NCBI GenBank assembly: GCA_002633025.1
Contig: NMRB01001575.1
Location: 105,434 to 169,433, forward strand
Direction: 5' to 3'
Origin: Notospermus geniculatus
Lineage: Eukaryota; Nemertea; Pilidiophora; Heteronemertea; Lineidae
DNA: 64,000 nucleotides
Under the pieces are notes generated by a model. That model did not search any database. It was not told the DNA's origin and was given only the letters and a program-made list of their open reading frames with translations. The translations under genes were made by a program, and so were the position numbers. This document shows, one piece after another, positions 40,163 through 51,178 of this stretch (within the stretch, counting starts at the first letter, position 1; every line of letters starts with the position of its first letter).

Positions 40163-40920
40163 AGTTATCCCCTCTGCACGTCATGAAAAGAATTCAAAAA
40201 TTCTGGCCAACCGTGACCGTCTCTTTTGTATGGCAATGCAAAGGGGCTTAAGATTCCCCATTACGTCTTCGCTGAACACTGAGCGCCGTATTTCTGAAAA
40301 AGGTGAATAGGGCTATACAATCCAACGAAGCACGCACATTTTTTGGGCCCACTGCAGGGATTACGATAGAACTCTGTAACACATGATCGAGGGCCTCAAA
40401 TCAATATACATGGCGCGCCATGTCACAACTATTCCATTTTGTTGCATTTATATCACGAAACCCATGCCATCGTCTTTTGAGAAACCCTTTTATTATCTAG
40501 CGCTTCTTTTTCCATATCGCCCCGAAGAAACTCCAAGACGCATTGGCGTAAAGAATGTCCAGATATTGCCCGTTCGTGATACGTGAACGTTCAAAGTGTT
40601 GGTGGCCTCCATTATCCACGATGCTGTGATTGATGCTCAAGCTACATCAAATGGTCGTTTTTGGATTGCTACCATCAGAAATGGCCATATTATTCCGCTG
40701 GTCATTTTTGTTCTTTTGCAAGGATGGAAAAGAGTTATCCATTGATTTTGAATGCCCACGCGTCGTAACTATTCTCAAAAATGAGCTTGACTGTTTTTCT
40801 TTGGTAACGGTTCAATGAACGGTAAAGTCACTCACGAAAAAAGTACGTTCTGTATCACCGACATCTGTGTGAATCAGGGGAGGAAGTTTAACCTTTAAAG
40901 ATGTTCAATCGCTAAAGTAT
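40163..40920. other. No supported gene
   Basis: An uninterrupted frame of about 50 codons at 40583-40741 (plus) has protein-like composition around an Asp-Ala-Val-Ile-Asp-Ala core and an Asn-Gly-Arg-Phe-Trp-Ile-Ala segment, but I could not tie it to a family. The two longer frames there are in other registers. Confidence 0.3.
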
Positions 40921-40921
40921 A

Positions 40922-41000
40922 CTACATGTACATGAACACATGACAAATACTAGGCACCATTTATGAAATGCACATGTATACATGTACATGTACATGTTCA
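40922..41000. repeat. Local cluster of TACATGTA units
   Basis: CTACATGTACATGAACACAT, then ACATGTATACATGTACATGT plus ACATGTTCACA: at least five ACATGT units within 80 bp. Confidence 0.85.
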
Positions 41001-41004
41001 CATA

Positions 41005-41547
41005 CACTCTTGCTCATAAGTATGAATATTCTGAGAATTCCCATTCATTTCCAATAACGTTTTTCTGAATTATTTCTATGCGTGTGGGTCGATTTCAATG
41101 AAACTTAGCTGATGGGTACATTACGGGGGGGGGGGCAATGGTTGCTGTTCTGAAACCAGTGCATCGGAGATGTAGGGAGCTGCCCGATTTTTTTGTAAAA
41201 AACGCGGTTTTACTGATCTGAAATCACCCTGCCCTGATGTGCATAGCAATTAAGTTTCTGAATTTGTTCTGAAAGTTTAATTCTTACCGTCAAACAAAAC
41301 CGCTAACAAAAGACGATTTATCACCATTTGATAGAAGCTTTCCAAGCCGATTTTCACTAAAATTCGGGCAGCTCCCAACATCCACGACGCACTGGTTTCA
41401 GAACACCAGCCACAGCCCCCGTAATGTCCCCATCAGCTGATGAAGGTTTATTGAATTCGACCCAAACGCACAGAAATAATTCAGAAAAACGTTTATTGGA
41501 AATGAATGGAAATTCTCAGGAATGTTCCCTATTTATGAGCGAGAGTG
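41005..41547. mobile_element. 543-bp CACTCTTGCTC MITE with TA duplication
   Basis: CACTCTTGCTCATAAGTATG at the left is mirrored by TTTATGAGCGAGAGTG at the right, with arms of about 170 bp sharing GAATTCCCATTCATTTCC, GTTTTTCTGAATTATTTCT and TCTGAAACCAGTGC. TA lies at 41003-41004 and 41548-41549. The termini resemble those of the next element. Confidence 0.85.
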
Positions 41548-41771
41548 TAGATTTTCTCTCATCATTGGAGTGCAGCATGGGTCTCCATCATATTTCTCTG
41601 ATACCTTTTCAAAAACCATTGATCAACACGTATAAGGTGATACAATCAAATTACATGTATTTGTTTATTGCTAAATAAAATGTAGGTATATTTCATCTTT
41701 TGAAAGTCATGTTGACAGCCTACGCGTGTTTGCCGTAAAATTGCGACAGGTGTCTCTAAAGCGGGCACGTA

Positions 41772-42039
41772 CACTCTTAGCCGAAAAGGTTCTTTGGTGC
41801 CACACCAGGAGAACCCTCTGATTTAAGAACCCTCGGGTTGTTTAAGAACCTTTAGAGGTTCCAGATAGAACCTTTCCCTCAGAAAAGGGTTCTAACTGGA
41901 ACCTTTATGGGTTCTTTGGCGACAGAAAGGTTCTATATGGAACCCTTTCGGGTTCTTTACAGAAGGTTCTATATAGAACCTTGGGGTTCCTCCTGGTGTG
42001 GCACAAAGAACCCCTAAAGAACATTTTTGGCTAAGAGTG
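41772..42039. mobile_element. 268-bp CACTCTTAGCC MITE with AGAACC repeat array and TA duplication
   Basis: CACTCTTAGCCGAAAAGGTT is mirrored by TTTTTGGCTAAGAGTG. TA at 41770-41771 and 42040-42041. Between them AGAACC or GGTTCT occurs about 20 times, including the palindrome GGTTCTATATAGAACC. The copy of GTGCCACACCAGGAG in both arms fixes the symmetry. Confidence 0.9.
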
Positions 42040-42425
42040 TACCTAGACGTAAAGTACATGATCTGACGGTGTCCTGTACGTTACTTTCTTTAAAACATAA
42101 TGAGATTGATGGTAATAGTAGCAAATGCCCCCAAGGGTCATGCCAGTCTACACTGACGACAGCAAATACTGTTGATGACGATTAATCCTCATCTGAACAA
42201 ATAATCGCCCTACTCTAAGTGGAAAAGAGATTTGGGATTTATCTCCTAAGCTTAGCAATGAAAGGACATGCGGACAGACCAGCCAGACTTTCTGGAGGAA
42301 CACGGGATGCAGCCATCCTTTTGAAACGGATCGAGTTCCACAAAGGTCCGGGATCGTGTTCGTCCTTTGGGACGGTATACACAGACGAATCTACATGCAG
42401 CGCGACAATTCGCTTCGGAAATTAC

Positions 42426-42866
42426 TCTTCATTCCAGATCCAATTGGCGCCAAGTTTACGGCCGATATCTCCACAACGGTTGGGGCAAATTTGACATACA
42501 TGTACCATACATCAATCGATTTGTCTTTTTTGCCGCTACAGGCATCATCGCTGTCATTTTCCCTATAAACGTGACAGAAAAGTGTTCTTTCACCAATCAC
42601 AGTTCGTGTTTATGGCCGAAATGGCGGCCATTTTGAAATGACGCAATGCATCGCGCACGTGTAAACTGCACTGAACACCATGGCGGAATGAAATGGGTTT
42701 TGAGAAAGGGATCCGTTATGTCGGACTTACGCGAAAAATGAAGACAGCAGAAAGATACCGACAAAAAAGACAAGTCAATTGATGTACGGTATGTCAAATT
42801 TGACCCAGCCGGTGCGGAGATATCGGATGAAAACCTCGCGTCAATCGGATGTGGAATGAAGTTTAA
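42426..42866. mobile_element. Palindromic element with TTCATTCCACATCC-type ends, copy 1
   Basis: The arms share GGCCGATATCTCCACAAC-type sequence and CATACATCAATCGATTTGTC, mirrored at the right as GACAAGTCAATTGATGTACG and GGTGCGGAGATATCGGATG. It is nearly identical in layout to 52853-53281, including the centre CCGAAATGGCGGCCATTTTG. Confidence 0.85.
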
Positions 42867-43678
42867 GTAGTTTTCCCTAATAATTATTTGTATTGTAAAA
42901 TCGCTTTATTACTGTTTAATTTGTTTTCTGTTATATATACATATATCATTTATTTCGTACAATATAGATTCAACTGTACAATTACAGAGAAGGTGCAGTG
43001 TAGTGATACATACAATTGGAAAATTGTGCCAGAAGAGAGAAAAAAGGAATCTACCTTAAGGCACGACCGTTTGAAGCTGATTTTATTCTCAATTTTAATG
43101 AGCTGTGAGGTCCCATGCGCTGCTGACACCAAGCGGTAACAATTGGAAATAAGGCGCCAGGCCCTTCCTCTTTACACCTATTTAGCATGAACTTACAATA
43201 GGCCGTAAATCCATGTGTACGCCCATATCAAAGTTTCATGCCATTTTTGGGACAGTAGAAGACTATCTTAAAAATCGTTCTGTAGTGGTGTAAGGGATCT
43301 CTCACTAAGCTAAAGTCGATTGCTTCATGAAGAATCAGTTTGCGAATATTTCTAATTATCGGCACCCGTTTCGAGTAAGCCTACACAATGAAATACAAAA
43401 CAACGTACCTCCCATTCACAAAAATTATAAAGGGCGAACAATGCCAAAAGAGGAATGAATTTCTATTGAAAACAGGTTACATGTAAAGTAAAAAATCACC
43501 GTTTATTCTTGACGGATCAAAAAAAGCTTCTGTAACTTTTTAGCGTCACTTCTTACCTAATCAAGTTTGAATCTGCGGGGAGAATACTTGTTTGTGTACT
43601 TCTAATTTTGTGCTCGAGTTTTTCGACCTCAAACCGCACACTAACCACAACGTGTGCCATTTAATGGTCATCGCGCTA
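42867..43678. other. No recognisable feature
   Basis: Frames at 42888-43139 and on the opposite strand have no domain. Confidence 0.4.
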
Positions 43679-43724
43679 CACGAGAAAGACATGTACACGA
43701 AGCACTACGTTCAAACGGTCGTGA

Positions 43725-43968
43725 AGGCCTGCACCATCAACATTTCCAAAACATTTCAAAAACATCCAGCTACAACATTTCCAAAAAAAACCCGGCTGTT
43801 TTCGGTTAGTTGCACACTGTGGACTGGACCTGAACTTTTGCAAAACAATTTGAAAACATGTTTTGATAATGTTGCAGAGTGTAGACCAACCCCGAAACAA
43901 GCCGCAGCATTTCCAAAACAGTTTCCTTTTTGCAGAAATGTTTTGAAAATGTTGATGGTGTACATGCC
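43725..43968. mobile_element. AACATTTCCAAAACA foldback
   Basis: CACCATCAACATTTCCAAAA near 43731 is mirrored by TTTTGAAAATGTTGATGGTG near 43943. AACATTTCCAAAACA-like units repeat in between. It generates open frames on both strands (178 and 110 codons) that are not credible genes. Confidence 0.65.
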
Positions 43969-44112
43969 TTCTAATCAGAACCCTATGATGGGTACGACGG
44001 CACACCATATTATGTCACGGAGAAGAATATCATCCGACTCCTCCTTTCCACGACGGAAATGCTATTTCAAGACATCCTTGACTGCAATTACAAAAGAAAA
44101 CCCATTAATGTG

Positions 44113-44700
44113 GAGCGGCGTGGTCTAGTGGTTAGCGAGACGGACTCCATGGGCCTGATTCACAAAGCCCTCTTAGCGAAAGTGTGATCTTAGCACTGCC
44201 CGTATCTATTGTCAGCAAGTCGATTTGCCAGTGCCCCCCAACAAAAGATTGACGGAATAAGCCGCGACGTGACAATGGGGGAGGCATTGATCAACATGTC
44301 TTTCTGTATTTGCGTGTCCGCCGAACAATAAAGCGGGCATTGTCATACGGGAGGCATTCTCATACATCACACCGGGTTCGATTCCCAGTCCTGACCAAGA
44401 AAAAAACACGCTCGCTTGTGACCAAGTCACTTTGCCTCACTTGCTTCGCCCCACCCAGGTGTAAAAGGGGTACCTGGCTGGTAGTGATGGTCTAGTGAAT
44501 GTTAGTCCAAGAGCGCTGAAATCGGCTGCCGGGACTGTAATACTCCCCAAGCAAATTGAAAAGGAAAAGGAAAGGAAAAAGGAAATTGGAATGAACAGAC
44601 CTATACCTGGGATAATAATGTAAAGCGCATTGAGTAGTTCAACTGGAAATGCGCTATATGAGAACTCGCATTATTATTATTATTAATATTTTAAAGCCTA
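44113..44700 (+). mobile_element. tRNA-headed SINE interrupted inside its tRNA region
   Basis: GGAGCGGCGTGGTCTAGTGG carries the A box. The B box GGTTCGATTCC appears only at about 44374 because about 220 bp (44150-44369) separates them. From 44370 the body matches the copy at 12239-12545 and ends AAATGCGCTATATGAGAACT followed by an ATT-repeat tail. The inserted piece starts GGCCTGATTCACAAAGCCCT and may be a degraded GGCC-ended MITE. Confidence 0.85.
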
Positions 44701-46190
44701 ATTTTTTAGGCTGATTTGAAAGAATATATACAAAGCATTATAAACCTGTAATTTCGGATTTCTGTAATACATCTACACAATTGGAGACTGCGTGATTTGA
44801 TAATGGCTATATTCAACGCACTCAGTCTCCCCGAGGGTAGAAAAAGAATCTTGCTTTTGACAAGAGAGAACGACACCGTCAAAATTAGTTGAGTTGAAAG
44901 AACATACTTTGATCAACAGATTCGAAGAACACAAAGGGCTTGCAATTATAAGAAGAAAGGACGTCGCCTACCTCGAAGTAATGAACGGTAATTTTTTCCA
45001 AGACGCCACGTGTCAGATTGACTTACATAGTTGCTTCGGGCGATCGGTATCTTTTTTTTCTTGATGACGTTAAGAAACGCAAGTGGAACTATATACAATC
45101 AAGGATGTATCACGGTCAAACACTAATCAGTCAGTGAATCTACAATTCGATTGACCGATCGGTCGGTCAGTTAGTCAACTATCAATCAGTCAATCAATCA
45201 ATCGATTTAAAGTCACGTTCAAGAGAGCTACCCTATAGCAGTCGATTCGTGTTTTTGGTCATAAGCACAAGTTAAGAAAGTTTTCTACTGTAGTGACAGC
45301 TAGATGATGAAAAAAAGATGTATGTTGGTCATAATCGATCGTCAATCCGATTATTTTACATGGAAGCATGCCACTTTTACGTGACTTTCTCTCAACTGGA
45401 GTTCGAACAAAAAGACGAATGGACGGCTAGATAGTTCTCATGAACCTATGACTTCAAAGTACTGGTATATTATAGGAATGATCAAAGACAGTCGTGAGGT
45501 TGAAATTTTCGACGTACAATGTACGGATACGTAAACGTGTGATTTGTATGTGATGGGCTACGTTCATGATTATGCATTTAATGTGCACACACATAGTATG
45601 TGTGTGCATAATATAAAAAAACAGATAAAGACCATATGGATATTATGAATGTAGGCCCTACAACCATGACATGCACATCGATCCATGTGACTGGGCCTTT
45701 CCGATCGCGGTAACGAGCGGTTTTCTCATGTGCCCATTTTTTAAAAATTTATTACATGTATACCTTCGCAATGTCGTTTGGATTGTATTCGCATGGCCAG
45801 CTGATACGTACAGCCTACATGTACATGTAGGCTATACATATCACAAAATCACAGTTGCAAGGCCACAGATGTCTGGCATTGTGTAACGTATTCAGTGAGG
45901 CCCGTGTGCCAGTGTGACATTACATGTACAATACATTGATGGAATAAGCGGCGACTTGACAATGAGCCGCACACAGAGAAACAGCGGGTCTGTTTCCCAG
46001 TGTGTTCCAAACAATGGAAGTCACACAGAAAAATGACCACACCAAAAACGGTACACTTGGTCCAGCTTGATGATGATGATGATGATGATGATGGTCAGCA
46101 CTGCTGCGGAGACAACAGGCCGACGCTGACGCTTTTGATACGAGAATGTTGGAGGAGATACAGATCCGAGTGCAACGCCAGGTCTCTGTG
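44701..46190. other. Mostly unique; microsatellite and palindromes
   Basis: Holds a degenerate TCAATCAG-type repeat (45128-45206), a GTGCACACACAT hairpin (45583-45609), the perfect 22-nt palindrome AGCCTACATGTACATGTAGG plus CT (45812-45833) and an ATG microsatellite (46068-46093, about 8 units). No supported gene. Confidence 0.55.
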
Positions 46191-46199
46191 ACTACTGAC

Positions 46200-46908
46200 G
46201 CCGAATCGGTTAATGTCGTCCTGGGTATAACAGAAATATACCCAGGTTCAATGTCGTCCTACAAAACTATACCCTGGGTATAGTTCGATCTACAAAAGTA
46301 TACCGAGGATTGGATACGGCACCTGAAGACGAGATTGTTCTTGCAAATGCCACATGACCATGCACAAGCATGACAAGTCCAAAAACATTGCTCTAGCGCC
46401 CGACACGACGGGCACCATTTAAATATATCGTACCGACAGTCATCAAAGAATTTTTCGTGCCGTTTATCGCCACTCAAATCCGCAATAGTACTCGCAGCAC
46501 GGCTGATGTAATGTCGATGCGGACGTAGATGAATGCACGACACCGAACAAACATATAACGCAGATCGGCTCTGTTCGTTTGCTAATTTCTTTGAAATTGT
46601 GAGCTTAACTTGCGATAAGTTTGGACCATTGTGTTAAGACACATGTTAACAGTTGACCCATTCTATCGATGAGTAGAAAAGCGGACGATATTGACTGGTA
46701 TTTTGACGATGTTGATTGCAAAACTGCCGTCTCAGTTGAAGCGAGAAACAAAATGGCGGCCATCCATTCCTAATTCGTACCTAGGCTCAAAACTACGGTA
46801 CTGGGTATACTTTTGTAGATCGAACTATACCCGGGGTATAGTTTTGTAGGACGACATTGAACCTGGGTATATTTCTGTTATACCCAGGACGACATTAACC
46901 GATTCGGC
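46200..46908. mobile_element. 709-bp Mutator-like element with ~109-bp TIRs and 9-bp duplication
   Basis: Starts GCCGAATCGGTTAATGTCGT and ends with the mirror. The TIRs run to about 46308 and from about 46797, and include nested hairpins such as CCTGGGTATAACAGAAATAT plus ACCCAGG. ACTACTGAC flanks both sides exactly (46191-46199 and 46909-46917). Long TIRs with 9-bp duplications are characteristic of Mutator-like elements. The interior of about 490 bp encodes no transposase, but has a short ATG-led frame (46669-46773, 34 residues, acidic start, coding-like codons) and a Cys-rich minus-strand frame. Confidence 0.9.
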
Positions 46909-46917
46909 ACTACTGAC

Positions 46918-47756
46918 GATTTTAGTGCACCGATATATGACATGTATAATGATGGCTCGGAACGAAGGTGACGTGATTCCGTTTTAACCTTTGGTATACT
47001 GAGATGCGCATTCTACCTTTATTTTCAAGATGGCCTTCACTATTGTAGATGTTTTTCTCTGTTTGGGACATAACATGTCAAAAGCCAACGATGATTTACA
47101 GCCGCTGTTATACCGAGATCGTTAAAACGACACTATCATTGGAGTCGATAAAAACTCCGACAAACATATTGCTTTGAAGTAATGCCGCTGGAGGCATGGA
47201 GCATGGTTGATGCATACATGGAATCATGTTATCAAGAAGATGCCACAGACGATAAAGACGCTCAAAAACAGCGGGAACTGAAAGAGAATTTAATTTCCAA
47301 ACCTGCGGCAGTCCAATGGTGAATTCGTAGTTCAAAGAAGCAGCATGACGTCTATCAAACAAAGACGTATTTCAAACATTAGATTATTGCGGCAAATTTT
47401 TAAAATGATGCACTGTTTTTCTGGAGGTGGAGTGTATACAGCATGTACTGTACGCACTGTACATGTGTGTAGGCTATATATGAGATCGTTAGCAGCGAAG
47501 CGAGAGCCTATCAGTACCGCAGAAAAACGGTCCAACTGGATCACTCGACGACAGAATATGCGCATGGCTATATAGGCGGAAAACTCTGGAATGAAAATGA
47601 AATCTGGAAATATTAATTTGAACCGTCCTGAGAAACTTCAGGTTCCTGGGGACACCTTTTCTTATCCCACCAGCTCAAATACTGGTCACATCGTGTCCCA
47701 ACTAATTCATACGTACGTATATCACTGTTAGAAAAAACAGAAGAATTTAACAGAAT
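46918..47756. other. No supported gene
   Basis: Opposing frames at 47332-47575 overlap almost exactly and have no domain. Confidence 0.4.
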
Positions 47757-47758
47757 TT

Positions 47759-47972
47759 ACTGGCAGCAGAGTTTCAAGCACTTTGTGTGAAATTACAGTA
47801 GCCATTTTTTTAGTTAAATGACTTGCATCTGAACCAATGACCTGCGTTTTATGTTACACCTACACTGTAGGAGGGACCTTCCAAACAAAGGGTCATGGGC
47901 CATGACATAATATCCCCTTGACCCTGAATCTTAATCTGTAAATTTACAGAAATTGCTTGAAACTCTGCTGCA
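47759..47972. mobile_element. Inverted-repeat element CTGGCAGCAGAGTTTCAAGC
   Basis: CTGGCAGCAGAGTTTCAAGC at the left is mirrored by GCTTGAAACTCTGCTGCA at the right, separated by about 175 bp. Confidence 0.65.
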
Positions 47973-47978
47973 CAGATT

Positions 47979-48260
47979 CAGGCGCGGATCCAGGATGTTT
48001 TGCGGAGGGGAATCAGGGCCGCCGAGGGCGGTCGTTGCAGGCGGGCGCCGAAGGTGCCAGCTCCGACGGGGGGTCTGAGGGCCCTCCCCCGAAAATTTTG
48101 AAATCTAGAAGACCCTAGACGCGATTTCCTGGCACCTCAGTATCGAAACAGAGGATTTATTCTTGCGTTTTTTGCTTATTGTCGCAAATTATTGAGAAAA
48201 AAACAATTAGTGGTGGCGAGCAGGGAGGGGTCACGACCCCCCCCTCTGGATCCGCGCCTG
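47979..48260. mobile_element. 282-bp CAGGCGCGGATCC MITE
   Basis: CAGGCGCGGATCCAGG at the left is mirrored by CTGGATCCGCGCCTG at the right. AGATT flanks both ends (47974-47978 and 48261-48265). The interior is G-rich on the left and C-rich on the right. A relative with CAGGGCCGGATCC ends is at 51179-51969. Confidence 0.85.
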
Positions 48261-48302
48261 AGATTATTCTTCAGAATCTTCTGCTTTTTCTAATAGTCTA
48301 CT

Positions 48303-48403
48303 TTCTCGCCGAAACGATGAGTGGAACGGAAAAATGCTTTGTTTGGAGCTCGGGTTGCGAAAAATCAAAAACGCATTTTCGTTCCGCATAATCGGCGAAG
48401 AAA
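48303..48403. mobile_element. 101-bp TTTCTCGCCGA hairpin
   Basis: TTCTCGCCGAAACGATGAGT with GGAACGGAAAAATGC is mirrored by GCATTTTCGTTCCGCATAAT and CGGCGAAGAA. Confidence 0.7.
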
Positions 48404-48810
48404 TATGAATCGGCCTGTAACCTCATTGACATCGCTCACTGGTACACTTCAAACGGAATATGAGATGAAACGCATGAACCGAGCACGTCACCGAGTGAAA
48501 CCCAGTTCAGGACACCATAGAAAAGCATCCAATCCATCTTTGCCGCTAATTAAAACGTTGTTGGAAATCCTTGAGAGAAAAGAACGAAGCTAATCAATTA
48601 CCACACCTGTGGTGGAGAAGATGTCGGGAGTTGATGGGCTCATACGCAAGGTTCGTAACCGCTCCCAGAAACTGACGTTAAAAACCTTCTGTAGTTTCGT
48701 TAAGGACATTCTAATAAAAATTTTACTGTGAGGGGGCGTCACAAGCATACATGTATTCGACATTAGTTGAAAATTTTAGAAAATAAGAATGCTTTTACGC
48801 CATGTCCCTG

Positions 48811-48968
48811 TAATAGAATGTGATATGTGATGTCCCCAAACAATACATTTGCGGATTAAGCGGCACCATTGAATTGGGCTCTACATGAGAGACCAAGACC
48901 CTTAATCCTGTGACAAACAATGCATGGGGACATCAGAAAGACGGGGACATTAGATTCTATCACACCTG
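48811..48968. mobile_element. Relative of the 1681-1827 MITE
   Basis: TAATAGAATGTGATATGTGA with TGTCCCC at the left, and GGGGACATTAGATTCTATCA with CACCTGTG at the right. The centre GGATTAAGCGGCACCATTGA is the complement of the same segment at 1750-1770. Confidence 0.7.
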
Positions 48969-49202
48969 TGTGATAGAATTTAATGTTCCCGATATCAGAT
49001 GTCCGCTTCTTTTGTACAGAGGACATCGTGACAGAAGTTTCCGTCTGTTACGTTTGCGCTTGCTGTGCATGGCCCTTTTTGTGGGGTGCACTTCTGCGAC
49101 CCTGTCAAAATCTACATGACTGGCAGCGTACGGTGTAATAGAATGTCATGTCCGCCGATATGAAATGTTCCAAACAAAACGTGCTGACGGATCAGCTATA
49201 CA

Positions 49203-49321
49203 ATAGGGGTTTATTCCCACTTCGCCCCCTAACAATAAATCCATTAAATACTGGTAGCTAACCCTAACCAATAACCATTAGGGGGCGAATTGGGAAAGGG
49301 CGAAATGGGAAGATACCCTAT
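49203..49321. mobile_element. 119-bp ATAGGGG inverted repeat
   Basis: ATAGGGGTTTATTCCCACTT with CGCCCCCTAA is mirrored by TTAGGGGGCGAA and GGGCGAAATGGGAAGATACC plus CTAT. A further CGCCCAT/ATGGGCG hairpin follows at 49323-49358. Confidence 0.65.
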
Positions 49322-49359
49322 CGCCCATATCATACCCGTGTGGCATGACATGGGCGGTA

Positions 49360-50310
49360 TGGGACCTCGTGTGTATAGCCGCCCAAGGAACCCCAGAGAT
49401 TATTAAAATCTGGTTTATTTTATCCTGAAGAATTGTTCGAGTACAAACCGTTGTTGCTTTGCATCTTGATTATTTTTTGGTAAGACAATGCGCGATCCTG
49501 TGTACTTGTATATTGGTATACCAAAACGCACCACTACTTGGGACATCAAACGTACTGTCACGAAGTCATTGTTGTTTTGAAAAAGATCGTCTGCTTGAAG
49601 CTTCTCTTGAGGATTAGCATTGAATGGCACCAGTCGAGATTATGGACAAAGAGTGTGACGAGACCCGGGTATCATGTTATGAGTGCGTGCCGTATGGTTG
49701 TCTCGGGAGATTAGTACTCGAAGAAGCCAAAGATATTTGCCATGATACAATCTTATTACACCGAGACAAACAAGAAGACGTTGTCTAACACCAGTAACTG
49801 ACACGGCGGAGTCTCAAGATCAGATTAAACGCCGAGAGTGATGGTTACAAAGCCACAAAAAACTACAGTGCTCATAGACCTTGAAGGCACTTCGCTAAAA
49901 GTGTCATTTATATTACATCGGAGATGTGATGTTCTTGACGATTTTTTGTCGTGTAAGTTGGATTAGCTGACATGTGTAGTTGATCTTTTGACGCCATGGT
50001 AACGACCCCCTCATCTAAAAAAAACATGTCTCGAGCCAGAGCGACCGCCCACTCATGACATTATTTAGGGAGTCTGTCTACCCAGAAGTTTTTTTGTTGT
50101 GGTGATTACAGTTGTGTCCCTGATGAACCAGTCAGAGATATTTTCGAACCTGTCGGCTGACGTGCTAAATTGCTGTTACCCAAAGTGCAAAGCTGGATGT
50201 TCCTTTCTTTGAATCCCAATCGGTGTGACCTCTGTAGTTGCTTCCCGTCTGCCAGTGTTCCCCCATAAAAGAGTGACGGAATAGATCAAACCCTCCAATG
50301 GGAGACACAT
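49360..50310. other. No recognisable feature
   Basis: Unique sequence. A stretch near 50250-50310 (GCCAGTGTTCCCCCATAAAA, GTGACGGAATA) resembles scraps at 5385, 44235 and 45900. Confidence 0.4.
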
Positions 50311-50312
50311 AC

Positions 50313-50683
50313 ACGTGTATGGCAAGCCTTTGTTCATTTAATCAAATAAACCAGTTTTTTGAAAACTAGGTTTCTTTTACTCCATTGCAAAGAATCTTGT
50401 TTTTTTTAAAACTTGGTTTTTTAGTCAACTGTTCATTTATTCAAAAAAATCCTTGTTTTTTACCTAGTGGAAAAAAACTGTTTTTTTATGTCAAGCCGTT
50501 AGTTCATTTAATCAAACAAACCTGGGTTTTTTAAAAACTGGTTTAAAAAACAAGTTTCTTTTTAAAAATCTTTTTAAAAAAGATATTTTTCCAAAGAAAC
50601 CTAGTTTATTTTTTAAAAACCCAGGTTAAAAAAACAGGTTTATTTGATTAAATGAACAAACGGCTTGCCTGCCATACAAGTGT
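50313..50683. mobile_element. T/A-homopolymer-rich foldback (GGTTTTTT repeats)
   Basis: The arms TATGGCAAGCCTTTGTTCAT with TTAATCAAATAAACC are mirrored by GGTTTATTTGATTAAATGAA and CGGCTTGCCTGCCATA. The interior has at least six CCTGGTTTTTT/AAAAAACC-type units and a direct repeat of the left arm at about 50496. Confidence 0.8.
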
Positions 50684-50816
50684 GTATTCTCAGCGTGTCC
50701 CGAGCATCGCGCAGTACGCCTACACTGAACAAGCCAAATACTGATAGGTGCTAAATTGGCCTGGTTAGGCCAAAGGCCTCCATACAATAATTTGAATTTC
50801 TTCAGTTTTTTTTTAT

Positions 50817-51077
50817 TTGGTCAAAAGGTTTAGAGTGTGGAAAGTACAAATCCCGCTGTATTCCCCTTATTGCATCTGCCTGTACGGAAGTTCAAAAAAG
50901 TCGAGAGGTTTTGCTGAACGTACTTTTGAAAGTCAAGAGTTCTTTCATCGCTTTGAAGATGCACCAGTTATTATGAGACATCAAGAGCGATTTCCGAGAG
51001 ATCATCTTGTTCTTTCATGGCTGTCGTACCGGTTGGCATTAAAACATGAGATTCAACTTGGTCCTAGTCGCGTATAA
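50817..51077 (+). CDS. Open frame of 86 codons, weak coding character
   Basis: Starts at TTG after an oligo-T tract that could be a splice-acceptor polypyrimidine tract, and ends in TAA. The product is basic, with Phe/Glu-rich central and Leu-rich terminal parts. No domain was recognised, and this may be chance. Confidence 0.15.
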   Translation: MVKRFRVWKVQIPLYSPYCICLYGSSKKSRGFAERTFESQEFFHRFEDAPVIMRHQERFPRDHLVLSWLSYRLALKHEIQLGPSRV

Positions 51078-51178
51078 TACGAAAATAGCTTTCTTCTTTT
51101 GTCTAGGATGTGGCATGCTTTTTTGAGCTGTGACAGCACTGTGGATATGACTGTCTGAGTGGCGCAGACAAACATCTG

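Noticed and set aside
43592-44128. 178-codon plus-strand open frame, the longest in the window
   Set aside because: It runs through an AACATTTCCAAAACA foldback, has a 110-codon shadow on the other strand, and ends inside the head of a SINE.
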